Source of the DNA: Brachybacterium nesterenkovii
Lineage (GTDB): Bacteria; Actinomycetota; Actinomycetes; Actinomycetales; Dermabacteraceae
Direction: 5' to 3'
Assembly (NCBI RefSeq): GCF_900163655.1
Contig: NZ_FWFG01000001.1
Location: 1-39,496, forward strand
Length of the DNA: 39,496 nt
Made by a program: the position numbers and the translations under genes. Shown here one piece after another: positions 16,968 through 25,399 of the stretch. Every line of letters begins with the position of its first letter. Position 1 is the first letter of the stretch. The notes under the pieces are model-generated. The model made no database searches. It had not been told where the DNA came from and was given only the letters and a program-made list of their open reading frames with translations.

Positions 16968-19082
16968 ATGGAGGCCACCCACGACGCCGACGACCCGACG
17001 GTGCTCGCCGCCCAGATGAGGGCCTCGTGGATCTCCGCCCCGGGTGCCGACGGCCCCGGATCCTGGCTGCTGCGCCGCGACATCGACCTCGTCCCGTTGC
17101 TGGCGTCGCGGGACGGTCTGGGGGAGGCGCGCATCGGGCGGGCGCGCCTGCTGGTGGCCTCGACCGGTGACGTGACGGCGTACGTCGACGACCGGGAGGT
17201 CTGCGCGGTGCGCGCCCTGGGGCCCGCCGCTGCGGCAGGTGCCGTCGAGGACGTGACCGAGCTGCTGCTGCCGGGCGGAGCCCGCGCCGACCACGTGTCG
17301 CTCGCGCTGATCCACGTCGATGACCGCGCCGGTCGCCCGGCCGTCGAGGGCGGACCCGCGGTCCTCGCCGCGCTGGTTCTGGACGTCGAGCGCGGCGCTC
17401 CCGGACCCGGCACCGCGACGGAGACCCTCGTGGTCGGCAGCGACGGCGCGTGGTGGACCGCGCCGGGCCCGATCGCCTTCGCCCCGCGCGAGGACCCGGC
17501 CCTGCGGATGCTCGAGCTGCACGAAGCGCCGGCCTCCGGCAGCGGCCTGGGCCCGCGCGACGACCTCCGCTGGACCGCGTTCGGGGCGATGCACACCGAT
17601 GCCGAGCGCACCTGGACGCCCGCCGTCGACCGCGGACGCCACCCCTCCCTGGTCCACCCGCCGATCGTGATCGCGCCCCCGCTCGTCGAGGAGTACGAGG
17701 TCGAGATCCGCGACCACGTGATGGCGCCCGGCGGCGTGCAGTGCCTCGACCTCGGGGAGACGGTGTGCATCCGCCCGCTGCTGGCCCTGCCGGACGGAGC
17801 GCGGCGTCCCGTGACGCTGTGGGCCGGCCCGGTGCCGGGCACGCCGCCCCGCGGGGGCGACGTGCGGATCGACACCCGCGGGCAGGCCGCCGTGCTCGAG
17901 GCGCACGGCACCATGACGGGCCGCTGGCTGCACGTGCACGGGGCCCCGGACCTCGACACCGAGGGCGTCGAGCTGCCGGTGCGCACCGGGGTGCTGCCGC
18001 GGCCGCTGGGCGTGGACCTCTCCGACGAGCGGGTCTCGCTGCTGCTGTCCGACGCGCTGGCCTCCCTGCACGCCCGCTGCCAGGAGCAGTACCGCGGCGA
18101 GGCGGGGCCGCCGCTGCTGGCGCAGATCGCCCGCACCGCCCGGGCGGCTCTCCTCGTCGGGGCCGACACCTGGCGCTCCGAGCGGGCGCTGGACGCATTC
18201 CTCGCCACTGCCCGCTCCGTGGACGTGGGCATGGTGGTCGATGCGATCGCCCCGGACGGGCCGCGCGCCGACCTCGACGAGCACACCTACGCCCTGCCCG
18301 CCTGGGTCGCCGACCAGGCGGCCGCCGGCGCGCCGCCGCGCCGCGCCGCCCGCGTGATCGCCGGGATCTGGGAGCGCCTGGCCGCGCGGGTCGAGCAGGG
18401 CCCCTCGCCCGCCGAGCGCATGACCACCGCGGCCGCGGCCCTCGAGGCGATCGAGGCGCTGGGACGCCTGGCCCGCCGCGGCGGCAGCGACACCGAGCCC
18501 TTCGCGCTCGCCGCCCGCTCCCTGCGCGAGCAGGCGCGGGAGACCCTGCGCGCCGGGCGCGCGAGCGGCGGCCGCGGCACCTGGCTCGAGGCCCGCGGGG
18601 ACGCCGCCTCGACGCCGCGGGCCACGGCGATGGCCGTGCTGTCCGGGCTCGTCGACGCCGACGATCTCCCCTTCGCCCTGCTCGCGCTGCGGCCCGTCCT
18701 CGAGGAGGGCCATGCCGCGGATCCGGAGGGCCTCGTGCGCGCGGCCCTGCTGCGGGCGGGCGCCGGGCGCGAGGTGGTCGACGCCCACCGGGAGGGCGAC
18801 GACGTGCCGCCCGTCGTGCTGACCGAGCTCGTCGGCGCCGTCAGCGGCATGACCGTCGACGGCGACCGCGTCCATGTGCGCACGCCCTCGCTGCCGCTCG
18901 AGGCCATCGGCCTGGACCTCCCGCATCCGCGCGGGGACATCGAGATCCGCTGGGACTGCGAGGAGGGCGAGGTGGTCGTCCCGGAGGGCATGCACGTGCT
19001 CGTGCACGCCGACGGCGCCTCCGCCCCCGTGTGGTACAACAGCGGCACCACGGCCGTGCGCCGCCCCGCACCGCAGCTCTGA
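16968..19082 (+). CDS. Divergent alpha-L-rhamnosidase-like (GH78-related) protein
   Basis: A 704-residue protein with the layout of bacterial rhamnosidases. Residues ~18-130 resemble the N-terminal carbohydrate-binding domain (RASWISAPGADGPGSW, LLRRDIDL, then AYVDDREV). A beta domain follows to ~350 (TMTGRWLHVHGAP), then an alpha-helical part in the place of the (alpha/alpha)6 barrel, and a C-terminal beta domain (VVVPEGMHVLVHADG). The helical region is short, and I do not see the acidic DCPQRDER-type catalytic segment of GH78, so activity is doubtful. No signal peptide. A strong RBS (GGAGGAGG, 16949-16956) precedes the ATG. The oxidoreductase follows after 61 bp. Confidence 0.55.
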   Translation: MEATHDADDPTVLAAQMRASWISAPGADGPGSWLLRRDIDLVPLLASRDGLGEARIGRARLLVASTGDVTAYVDDREVCAVRALGPAAAAGAVEDVTELLLPGGARADHVSLALIHVDDRAGRPAVEGGPAVLAALVLDVERGAPGPGTATETLVVGSDGAWWTAPGPIAFAPREDPALRMLELHEAPASGSGLGPRDDLRWTAFGAMHTDAERTWTPAVDRGRHPSLVHPPIVIAPPLVEEYEVEIRDHVMAPGGVQCLDLGETVCIRPLLALPDGARRPVTLWAGPVPGTPPRGGDVRIDTRGQAAVLEAHGTMTGRWLHVHGAPDLDTEGVELPVRTGVLPRPLGVDLSDERVSLLLSDALASLHARCQEQYRGEAGPPLLAQIARTARAALLVGADTWRSERALDAFLATARSVDVGMVVDAIAPDGPRADLDEHTYALPAWVADQAAAGAPPRRAARVIAGIWERLAARVEQGPSPAERMTTAAAALEAIEALGRLARRGGSDTEPFALAARSLREQARETLRAGRASGGRGTWLEARGDAASTPRATAMAVLSGLVDADDLPFALLALRPVLEEGHAADPEGLVRAALLRAGAGREVVDAHREGDDVPPVVLTELVGAVSGMTVDGDRVHVRTPSLPLEAIGLDLPHPRGDIEIRWDCEEGEVVVPEGMHVLVHADGASAPVWYNSGTTAVRRPAPQL

Positions 19083-19143
19083 GCATCCGGTGCGCCCGCG
19101 GCGGAGCCCGCGCGCATCGCCGTCCCGTCTGGAGGAGAATCCC

Positions 19144-20607
19144 ATGCCCACCCCCGTGAAGATCGCCGTCGTGGGCGCCGGGACGATGGCCCAGGCCGTC
19201 CACCTGCCCGTCCTGCGCCGCCGCTGGGACCGCTTCGCGATCGCCGCTCTCGTCGACATCTCCGAGCGCCGCCGCCGCGAGGCCTCCGACGTGTGGGGCG
19301 TCCCCGCCGAGCGCCGCTTCGAGACCGTCGCCGACCTCGTCGCCGCCGTCCGCGCGCGCACCCTGGAGATCGACGCCGTCGTGCTGTCGACCGACGGCCT
19401 GCACGTCGAGGACGTGCTGGCGATCATCCGGCGCGGCATCCCCGTGCTCGTGGAGCCTCCGCTGGGCTTCTCCGCCGAGGAGATCGCCCGCGTGGCCGAC
19501 TTCGAGCGGATGACCGGCCGCCGCCTGGTGATGATGGCCTACCCGCAGGCGCACGAGGCGCTCGCGACCGGCCTGCCCGGGCGCCTGCCCCGGCGGGATC
19601 TGCGGATGCTCGAGCACGAGGTGCTCATGCCGGCGGCCCAGCCGCTGTTCGGCGCCGCGCACGTGACCGTCTCCGCCTACGACCTGCCGGGCGACCTGCG
19701 CACGCAGCGCCGCGAGGCCCTGCAGGCCGCCGTCGAGGCGGGCAGCGGCACCGGCGCGCTGCAGCGCGACCGCGACCTGTACGTCAAGGGGATCCTGACG
19801 GGCATCGCCCACCAGATCGCCCTGCTGGAGGATCTGTACGGGCCCCTCGACCGGATCGAGGCGGTGCGGCAGTGGCCCGCCGGGGTGATCCCGGGCTCGA
19901 TCGAGGTCACGGGACGGCTCGAGGGCGATGCCCCCGTGCGCCTGTCCTGGCACTACCTGCCCTTCGCGCCCGAGCACGTCGAGACGATCACCCTGACCTC
20001 GGCGCGGCGCCGCTTCGTGCTGGACCTGCCCGCCCCGTCGTTCCACGACCGCCGGGCCGTCCTTTCGCTGCGCGAGCGCGACGCGGGGGCCGTGCAGGAG
20101 ACGCGCGTCGAGGGCGCGACGGGCTCCGCGGAGGCCATGTGGGAGGACTTCCATGCGGTCGTCACTGGCAAGGGCGAGATCCGTCTCGGGGCGGCGGAGG
20201 AGCTGCGGCGCATCGCGCTGCTGCGCGACTTGCTCGCGCGCATCGTCGCTCAGGACGGGCGCGACATCGATCCTGCACCGGAGCCGGAGCCGGAGCCGGA
20301 GACCCAGCCCGTGCCGGAGACCCAGCCCGCGCCGGAGCCGGAGCCTGCCCCGGCAGCAGGCGTGGGCGCGGCGCCGATCGCGGCAGCGGAGTCCGGGGCC
20401 GAGCCGTCGGCGGGGGAGACGGCCCCCGCAGTCGCACCCGCGGACGATCCTGCTCCCTCCGCCGAATCCGCCCCGGACGCGCCTGCGGAGACCCCCGCCG
20501 GGGAGGCCGATGCCTGGAGCGCCGCCGTGCCGCCCGCCGAGCGTCCGACCGTCGATGCCGCTCGCCCCGCCGATCCCCACGACGCCGACAGCGCCGAGCG
20601 CGCCTGA
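19144..20607 (+). CDS. Gfo/Idh/MocA-family oxidoreductase lacking the EKP lysine, with Pro/Glu-rich tail
   Basis: NAD(P)-binding sugar-dehydrogenase-like protein of 487 residues. The Rossmann motif VGAGTMAQAVHLP lies at residues 9-21. The usual EKP motif is replaced by EPP (Glu104-Pro105-Pro106), so the lysine that normally contacts substrate and cofactor is missing. A GFO_IDH_MocA C-terminal-like domain runs to about 375. The last ~110 residues are low-complexity (PEPEPEPETQPVPETQ, then Ala/Pro/Glu-rich), partly encoded by imperfect DNA repeats at 20278-20345. The ATG is preceded by GGAGGAG. It probably forms an operon with the rhamnosidase-like gene. Dehydrogenase activity is uncertain. Confidence 0.75.
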   Translation: MPTPVKIAVVGAGTMAQAVHLPVLRRRWDRFAIAALVDISERRRREASDVWGVPAERRFETVADLVAAVRARTLEIDAVVLSTDGLHVEDVLAIIRRGIPVLVEPPLGFSAEEIARVADFERMTGRRLVMMAYPQAHEALATGLPGRLPRRDLRMLEHEVLMPAAQPLFGAAHVTVSAYDLPGDLRTQRREALQAAVEAGSGTGALQRDRDLYVKGILTGIAHQIALLEDLYGPLDRIEAVRQWPAGVIPGSIEVTGRLEGDAPVRLSWHYLPFAPEHVETITLTSARRRFVLDLPAPSFHDRRAVLSLRERDAGAVQETRVEGATGSAEAMWEDFHAVVTGKGEIRLGAAEELRRIALLRDLLARIVAQDGRDIDPAPEPEPEPETQPVPETQPAPEPEPAPAAGVGAAPIAAAESGAEPSAGETAPAVAPADDPAPSAESAPDAPAETPAGEADAWSAAVPPAERPTVDAARPADPHDADSAERA

Positions 20608-20684
20608 GCGCCCGCGCCCGATCCCGCCGAGCGCGACACGCCGACGACACGCCGGATCCGCGGAGGGATCCGAGCGATTCCGCG

Positions 20685-20734
20685 AGGCCCGCGGAGCCCT
20701 TTCCGTCCACCGCGGAGGGGAGCTCCGCGGGCCT
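20685..20734 (+). terminator. Terminator after the oxidoreductase gene
   Basis: A 13-bp perfect stem (20685-20697 and 20722-20734) with a 24-nt loop, followed by TTTCC. It lies 77 bp after the stop. Confidence 0.6.
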
Positions 20735-20822
20735 TTCCACACCGTCGTCCACCGCGGTGACGTGCGCGGGGGCACGGGCCTTGGCGGCCGTCCTCAGCCG
20801 TCCACAACGTCCCCACACGCGA

Positions 20823-20831
20823 TGTGGACAA
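20823..20831 (-). promoter_or_regulatory. Perfect actinobacterial DnaA box upstream of nrdHIE
   Basis: The minus strand reads TTGTCCACA, the actinobacterial DnaA-box consensus. A weaker match in the opposite orientation, CCGTCCACA, lies at 20798-20806. The perfect box ends 12 bp before the first NrdR-like box. E. coli nrdAB is known to be controlled by DnaA, so a role in timing dNTP synthesis is plausible here but inferred. Confidence 0.5.
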
Positions 20832-20843
20832 CAACGGTGTAGT

Positions 20844-20859
20844 TCAGCACATCTAGTGG
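20844..20859 (+). promoter_or_regulatory. NrdR box 1 upstream of nrdH
   Basis: Reads tcaGCAcATcTAGtgg, aligned with the 16-bp NrdR consensus acaCWAtATaTWGtgt. It is the weaker of the pair. Box 2 starts 32 bp later, about three helical turns, the usual arrangement for NrdR. Confidence 0.65.
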
Positions 20860-20875
20860 TGGCCCATCCCGTCGG

Positions 20876-20891
20876 CCACTAGGTGTAGTGT
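20876..20891 (+). promoter_or_regulatory. NrdR box 2 upstream of nrdH
   Basis: Reads ccaCTAggTgTAGtgt, a close match to the NrdR consensus. Its last six bases, TAGTGT (20886-20891), could serve as the -10 hexamer, so repressor binding would block polymerase. The following 167 bp to the nrdH start form a leader in which I see no gene. Confidence 0.75.
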
Positions 20892-21058
20892 CTGTGGGGC
20901 CGGGTCAGCCGATGGATGCCCGTGACGATCAGGCGGTCCCCTTGAGGGGCGCCGCACGGACCGGGCACTCCTCCACGGCCCCCGCCCACGACCCCGTCGG
21001 ACGTTCCTCCGGGCCGCACTGCGCGCCCGGGCACCCTCGTGAAAGGCATGCCCTCCCC

Positions 21059-21316
21059 ATGGACATCACCGTGTACTCGAAGCCCCTGTGCGTCCAGTGC
21101 GATGCCACCAAGCGCGCTCTGAACAAGGCGGGCGTCGCGTACGACGTCGTCGACGTCACGGAGGACGCGGAGGCCCTCGCGAAGGTCAAGGCGCTGGGCT
21201 ACATGCAGGCGCCCGTCGTCATCACCGGTGACGACCACTGGGCGGGCTTCCGCCCCGACAAGATCAAGGCCCTCGTCGCGGCCGGTGCGGGCGCCGCCGC
21301 ACGCCGCGCCGTCTGA
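21059..21316 (+). CDS. nrdH: Glutaredoxin-like protein NrdH
   Basis: Small thioredoxin-fold electron donor for class Ib ribonucleotide reductase, 85 residues. The redox motif CVQC is at residues 11-14, after MDITVYSKPL. The family segment WAGFRPDKI follows near residue 60, with the cis-Pro region in QAPVVITG. The ATG at 21059 fits the family start; a GAAAGG sequence lies about 12 bp upstream. It is first of nrdH-nrdI-nrdE, under a two-box NrdR promoter. The gap to nrdI is unusually long for this operon (211 bp) and contains repeats and a hairpin. Confidence 0.93.
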   Translation: MDITVYSKPLCVQCDATKRALNKAGVAYDVVDVTEDAEALAKVKALGYMQAPVVITGDDHWAGFRPDKIKALVAAGAGAAARRAV

Positions 21317-21376
21317 GACCCCGCGGCGACAGGCTCTGCGGCCCGAGCCCTGCGGCCAAGGCTCTGCGGCCTGACC

Positions 21377-21420
21377 CCTGCGGCTCGAGGACTCGCAGCC
21401 TGCGGCTCGAGGACTCGCAG
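21377..21420. repeat. Two tandem copies of a 22-bp repeat between nrdH and nrdI
   Basis: Two identical 22-bp units (21377-21398 and 21399-21420) begin CCTGCGGCTCGAGG, followed by an 8-bp partial third copy (21421-21428). The unit carries CTGCG and CGCAG at its two ends and can fold on itself. Shorter CTGCGGCC repeats precede it (21336-21372). Confidence 0.8.
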
Positions 21421-21436
21421 CCTGCGGCCGCGCTCG

Positions 21437-21468
21437 CCGGCCCCGTCCCGCACGCCGGGCGGGGCCGG
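21437..21468 (+). promoter_or_regulatory. Strong hairpin in the nrdH-nrdI spacer
   Basis: A 12-bp stem (21437-21448 and 21457-21468, one G-T pair) with an 8-nt loop, 59 bp before nrdI. No T run follows, so it looks more like an attenuator, processing site or mRNA-stability element than a clean terminator. Confidence 0.45.
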
Positions 21469-21527
21469 CGCCCCGGCGTCCGGCATCGGGCGCCGACCAT
21501 CGGTGGATCGAACCAGGAGGCAGCGAC

Positions 21528-21926
21528 GTGGGAACCCTCGTCTACTTCTCCTCGGCGTCCGGGAACACGCAGCGCTTCGTCGAGAAGCTCGAGCTGCCGG
21601 CCCAGCGGATCCCCCTCCGGCGCACGGAGGAGCCCCTCGTCATGGACGAGGAGTTCGTGCTCGTGGTCCCCACCTACGGCGGGGGCAACGAGGGCGGGGC
21701 CGTCCCCAAGCAGGTCGTCCGATTCCTGAACGACGAGCGCAACCGCTCTCGCATCCGCGGCGTCATCAGCGCCGGGAACACCAACTTCGGCGAGGCCTAC
21801 TGCATCGCGGGCGACATCGTCGCCGCGAAGTGCCGCGTCCCCCACATGTACAGGTTCGAACTGCTCGGCACCCCGCGTGACGTGCAGAAGGTCAAGAACG
21901 GATTGGAAGAGTTTTGGCGACACTGA
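21528..21926 (+). CDS. nrdI: Flavodoxin-like ribonucleotide reductase maturase NrdI
   Basis: FMN-binding partner that supplies oxidant for building the Mn(III)2-tyrosyl radical in NrdF. The 132 residues match the family. The N-terminal phosphate loop is [11 protein letters not shown], and later flavin contacts lie in [18 protein letters not shown] and [14 protein letters not shown]. The GTG start at 21528 has an AGGAGG ribosome-binding site 9 bp upstream. The 3' end overlaps nrdE by 13 bp if that gene starts at TTG 21914. Confidence 0.94.
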   Translation: MGTLVYFSSASGNTQRFVEKLELPAQRIPLRRTEEPLVMDEEFVLVVPTYGGGNEGGAVPKQVVRFLNDERNRSRIRGVISAGNTNFGEAYCIAGDIVAAKCRVPHMYRFELLGTPRDVQKVKNGLEEFWRH

Positions 21927-24064
21927 CGGAGATGCCCGGCCACGAGCACGGCAAGAAGCTCGACTACCACGCGCTCAACGCGATGCTGAACCTCTACGGG
22001 CCCGACGGGAAGATCCAGTTCGACAAGGATCGTCTCGCCGCCCGCGAGTACTTCCTCCAGCACGTCAATCAGAACACCGTCTTCTTCCACACGCTCAAGG
22101 AGAAGCTCGACTACCTCGTCGAGAACGAGTACTACGAGGCCGAGGTCCTCGACAAGTACGACTTCGCGTTCATCAAGGGGCTGTTCAAGCGCGCCTACGC
22201 CAAGAAGTTCCGCTTCCCGACCTTCCTGGGCGCCTTCAAGTACTACACCTCGTACACGCTCAAGACGTTCGACGGAAAGCGCTACCTGGAGCGCTTCGAG
22301 GACCGCGTGTGCTCCGTGGCCCTCACCCTCGCCGACGGCGACACGACGCTCGCCGAGCAGATCGTCGACGAGGTCCTCGACGGGCGCTTCCAGCCGGCGA
22401 CCCCCACCTTCCTCAACGCCGGCAAGAAGCAGCGCGGAGAGCTCGTCTCGTGCTTCCTGCTGCGCATCGAGGACAACATGGAGTCCATCGGCCGCTCCAT
22501 CAACTCCGCCCTGCAGCTGTCCAAGCGCGGCGGCGGCGTGGCCCTGCTGCTCTCGAACCTGCGCGAGTACGGCGCCCCGATCAAGCAGATCGAGAACCAG
22601 TCCAGCGGCGTCATCCCCGTCATGAAGCTGCTCGAGGACTCCTTCTCCTACGCCAACCAGCTCGGGGCCCGACAGGGCGCCGGCGCGGTGTACCTCCACG
22701 CCCACCACCCGGACATCCTGCGCTTCCTCGACACCAAGCGCGAGAACGCCGACGAGAAGATCCGCATCAAGACCCTCTCGCTGGGCGTCGTGATCCCCGA
22801 CATCACCTTCGAGCTGGCCCGCAACAACGAGCCGATGTACCTGTTCTCCCCGTACGACGTGGAGCGCGTGTACGGCAAGCCGTTCGCGGACATCGACGTC
22901 TCGGAGAAGTACCACGAGATGGTCGACGACTCCCGGATCGCGAAGAAGAAGATCCGCGCCCGCGAGTTCTTCCAGACGCTCGCGGAGATCCAGTTCGAGT
23001 CCGGCTACCCGTACATCATGTTCGAGGACACCGTGAACCGGGCCAACCCGATCCCGGGCAAGGTCACCCACTCGAACCTGTGCTCGGAGATCCTGCAGAT
23101 CGCCACCCCCAGCGAGATGAACGTGGACCTCTCCTACGCGCAGATGGGCCGCGACATCTCCTGCAACCTCGGCTCGCTGAACATCGCCAAGGCGATGGAC
23201 TCGCCCGACTTCTCTCGCACCATCGAGACGTCGATCCGCGCGCTCACGAGCGTCTCGGACCACTCCGACATCGAGTCCGTGCCCACGATCGCCGAGGGCA
23301 ACCGCAAGTCCCACGCGATCGGCCTGGGGCAGATGAACCTCCACGGCTACCTCGCCCGCGAGCGCGTGCACTACGGCTCCGAGGAGGGCCTGGACTTCAC
23401 GAACATGTACTTCTACGCGGTCGCGTACGAGGCCATCCGCGCCTCGATGACGATCGCCAAGGAGCGCGGCGAGACCTTCGCCGACTTCCGGGAGTCCAAG
23501 TACGGCACCGGCGAGTACTTCGACAAGTACATCGACGAGGTCTGGGAGCCGCGGACCGAGCGCGTGCGCGAGCTGTTCGCCGCCTCCACCGTCCACCTGC
23601 CCACGCAGGAGGACTGGAAGCAGCTGCGCGCGGACGTCATGGAGCACGGCATGTACAACGCCTACCTCCAGGCCGTGCCGCCCACCGGCTCCATCTCCTA
23701 CATCAACAACTCGACGAGCTCGATCCACCCGATCGTCTCCAAGATCGAGATCCGCAAGGAGGGGAAGATCGGGCGCGTCTACTACCCGGCCCCCTACATG
23801 ACCAACGACAACCTCGAGTTCTACGAGGACGCGTACGAGATCGGCTACGAGAAGATCATCGACACCTACGCCGAGGCCACCAAGCACGTGGACCAGGGCC
23901 TGTCGCTGACGCTGTTCTTCCCGGACACCGCGACCACGCGCGACGTCAACAAGGCGCAGATCCACGCCTGGCGCAAGGGCATCAAGACCCTGTACTACAT
24001 CCGCCTGCGCCAGATGGCGATCGAGGGCACCGAGGTCGAGGGCTGCGTCAGCTGCATGCTGTGA
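21914..24064 (+). CDS. nrdE: Class Ib ribonucleoside-diphosphate reductase alpha subunit
   Basis: Catalytic subunit that reduces ribonucleoside diphosphates to deoxy forms, 716 residues. The active-site cysteines are visible: redox pair Cys180 (LVSCFLL) and Cys417 ([10 protein letters not shown]), and thiyl-radical Cys390 (SNLCSEIL). The C-terminal shuttle pair is CVSC, three residues from the end. The radical-transfer/substrate segment [16 protein letters not shown] is intact. It lacks the N-terminal ATP-cone, as expected for class Ib. The TTG at 21914 overlaps nrdI; the ATG at 21932 is an alternative start, and neither has an ideal RBS. Its partner nrdF is not adjacent but lies at 32669. 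Confidence 0.96.
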   Translation: MATLTEMPGHEHGKKLDYHALNAMLNLYGPDGKIQFDKDRLAAREYFLQHVNQNTVFFHTLKEKLDYLVENEYYEAEVLDKYDFAFIKGLFKRAYAKKFRFPTFLGAFKYYTSYTLKTFDGKRYLERFEDRVCSVALTLADGDTTLAEQIVDEVLDGRFQPATPTFLNAGKKQRGELVSCFLLRIEDNMESIGRSINSALQLSKRGGGVALLLSNLREYGAPIKQIENQSSGVIPVMKLLEDSFSYANQLGARQGAGAVYLHAHHPDILRFLDTKRENADEKIRIKTLSLGVVIPDITFELARNNEPMYLFSPYDVERVYGKPFADIDVSEKYHEMVDDSRIAKKKIRAREFFQTLAEIQFESGYPYIMFEDTVNRANPIPGKVTHSNLCSEILQIATPSEMNVDLSYAQMGRDISCNLGSLNIAKAMDSPDFSRTIETSIRALTSVSDHSDIESVPTIAEGNRKSHAIGLGQMNLHGYLARERVHYGSEEGLDFTNMYFYAVAYEAIRASMTIAKERGETFADFRESKYGTGEYFDKYIDEVWEPRTERVRELFAASTVHLPTQEDWKQLRADVMEHGMYNAYLQAVPPTGSISYINNSTSSIHPIVSKIEIRKEGKIGRVYYPAPYMTNDNLEFYEDAYEIGYEKIIDTYAEATKHVDQGLSLTLFFPDTATTRDVNKAQIHAWRKGIKTLYYIRLRQMAIEGTEVEGCVSCML

Positions 24065-24101
24065 CGCGCGCCTGAGGCCCCCACGAGGGGCCGTGAGCCG
24101 C

Positions 24102-24142
24102 CGACGGGGCGGGCATCCGAGAAGGGTGCGCCCGCCCCGTCG
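24102..24142. terminator. Terminator after nrdE
   Basis: Perfect 13-bp stem (24102-24114 and 24130-24142) with a 15-nt loop in the gap between nrdE and the convergent ygbA-like gene; it may serve both. Confidence 0.7.
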
Positions 24143-24170
24143 CGCATCCGGCCGGGCCGCGCCCGAGAGA

Positions 24171-24671
24171 TTAGGCGCGGCGAAGGGCGGTGTCCAGGCG
24201 GCGGCCCAGTGCGCGCACCCGGATTCCGACGCTGCCGGCGAAGTGCCGTGCGCCCTCGCGGGCGAAGCCGCGGGTGAGGGAGCGGCGGCCCGAGTAGCGC
24301 ATCATCGTGCGGTTCCACTGCCGCTCGGAGTCCTTGAAGCAGTGCACGGGGCAGTGCGCGCAGAACGGCTTGGGATCCAGGGTGCAGAACACGCGGCGCG
24401 CCTCGCCGTACTCCAGATGCTGCGAGCAGTCCTGGCACAGCACCGGCACGCGGCGACCGTAGACGTCGGCGTCGACGGCGGGGGAGCGGTGGGGCTCACG
24501 AGCCAGATCCCTGTGCCTGCCGCCGCAGTAGACGCCGACGAACAGGCCGAGAATGCGCAGATCCGCGCGCACCCGCGCATCCTCGATGCGCCGCCGATAG
24601 CGCGGGCTGGGCGCGCGGCAGGCCGCCGTCCCGCGTGACGGCTGCGAGGGCGCGGTCGGGGAGTCGGGCAT
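24171..24671 (-). CDS. YgbA-family (nitrous oxide-stimulated promoter) protein
   Basis: A 166-residue cysteine-rich protein of the YgbA_NO family. The family core is clear: LCQDCSQHLEYGEARR, then CAHCPVHCFKDSE and QWNRTMMRYSGRRSL. The Cys pattern CxxC...CxxCPxxC suggests metal or Fe-S binding. The first ~35 residues are basic and low-complexity and may not be part of the fold. In E. coli, ygbA belongs to the NsrR nitric-oxide regulon. Here it lies next to ribonucleotide reductase, an NO-sensitive enzyme, and 68 bp downstream of pabC on the same strand, so it may be read from the pab transcript. The molecular function is unknown. Confidence 0.8.
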   Translation of the reverse strand: MPDSPTAPSQPSRGTAACRAPSPRYRRRIEDARVRADLRILGLFVGVYCGGRHRDLAREPHRSPAVDADVYGRRVPVLCQDCSQHLEYGEARRVFCTLDPKPFCAHCPVHCFKDSERQWNRTMMRYSGRRSLTRGFAREGARHFAGSVGIRVRALGRRLDTALRRA

Positions 24672-24739
24672 GCGACCACCCTACCTCGGGAGATGACGGA
24701 ATCGGCGAATGCGTCAGATGCGCGCCTGCGACGCCGCGA

Positions 24740-25399
24740 TCAGCTCAGCGTCGCGGGCCTGCGCCCCCGGGCCGAGCTCACGAGCTCGATCGCCGCGGCA
24801 CGACGGAGGTCGGCCACGCTGAGCGAGCGCTCGAGGACGCCGTCGTGCTCGATCGCAAGGCGCCGACCGACGCCCGCCAGCAGCCCGTCCGCGAGCGGCG
24901 GCGTCACCCAGGCGCCGTCGAGCAGGACCAGCAGGTTCGCGACGGTGGTCTCCGCGACGTGGCCGTCAGCGTTCACGAGCACGACATCGTCCGCCCCGCG
25001 GTGCCGCGCCCGCGCCGCCTCCAGGTGGGCGCGGTCGGACGTCTTGTGCCGCACGCGCGGATCGGCCGGGTCGATCGGCACGCCGCCGGAGGCGGGATCG
25101 TCGATCGCCAGACGCACGGGGCCGCCCCTCTCGGTGAGCGGCCGCGGCTCGGGCAGCGCCTCCCCGTCGGAGCGCACACGGATGCGCAGCAGGGTCGGAG
25201 AGGGGAGGGCGTCTGCGAGGGCGTGCACCTCGCGCCGGATCGCCCGAGCATCCACGGGCCGCGACAGCTCACGGGCCGACCGCATGAGGCGCTCGAGGTG
25301 CAGATCGAAGTGCTGAGCGCAGCCGCCGCGCACGGCCAGGGTCTCCAGCAGGTCGACGGAGGGCGTGAGCACCCGCCCGCGCATCGCGCGCGACGTCAT
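24740..25399 (-). CDS. pabC: Aminodeoxychorismate lyase-like class IV aminotransferase fold protein
   Basis: PLP enzyme that would convert aminodeoxychorismate to p-aminobenzoate and pyruvate for folate. The 219 residues are somewhat short for the family. Landmarks are LLETLAVRGG at the N-terminus, the PLP-Lys segment VRHKTSDRAHLEAA, NADGHVAETTVANLLV with the conserved Glu-Thr-Asn, and TPPLADGLLAGVGRRLA. The ATG at 25399 overlaps the pabB stop in an ATGA junction, so the pair is coupled. A branched-chain or D-amino-acid transaminase is less likely given the PabB neighbour. Confidence 0.8.
   Translation of the reverse strand: MTSRAMRGRVLTPSVDLLETLAVRGGCAQHFDLHLERLMRSARELSRPVDARAIRREVHALADALPSPTLLRIRVRSDGEALPEPRPLTERGGPVRLAIDDPASGGVPIDPADPRVRHKTSDRAHLEAARARHRGADDVVLVNADGHVAETTVANLLVLLDGAWVTPPLADGLLAGVGRRLAIEHDGVLERSLSVADLRRAAAIELVSSARGRRPATLS

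Noticed and set aside
20798-20891. Replication origin
   Set aside because: Only one perfect DnaA box and one weak one are present, with no dnaA, dnaN or AT-rich unwinding region, so a promoter-regulatory role is more likely than an origin.
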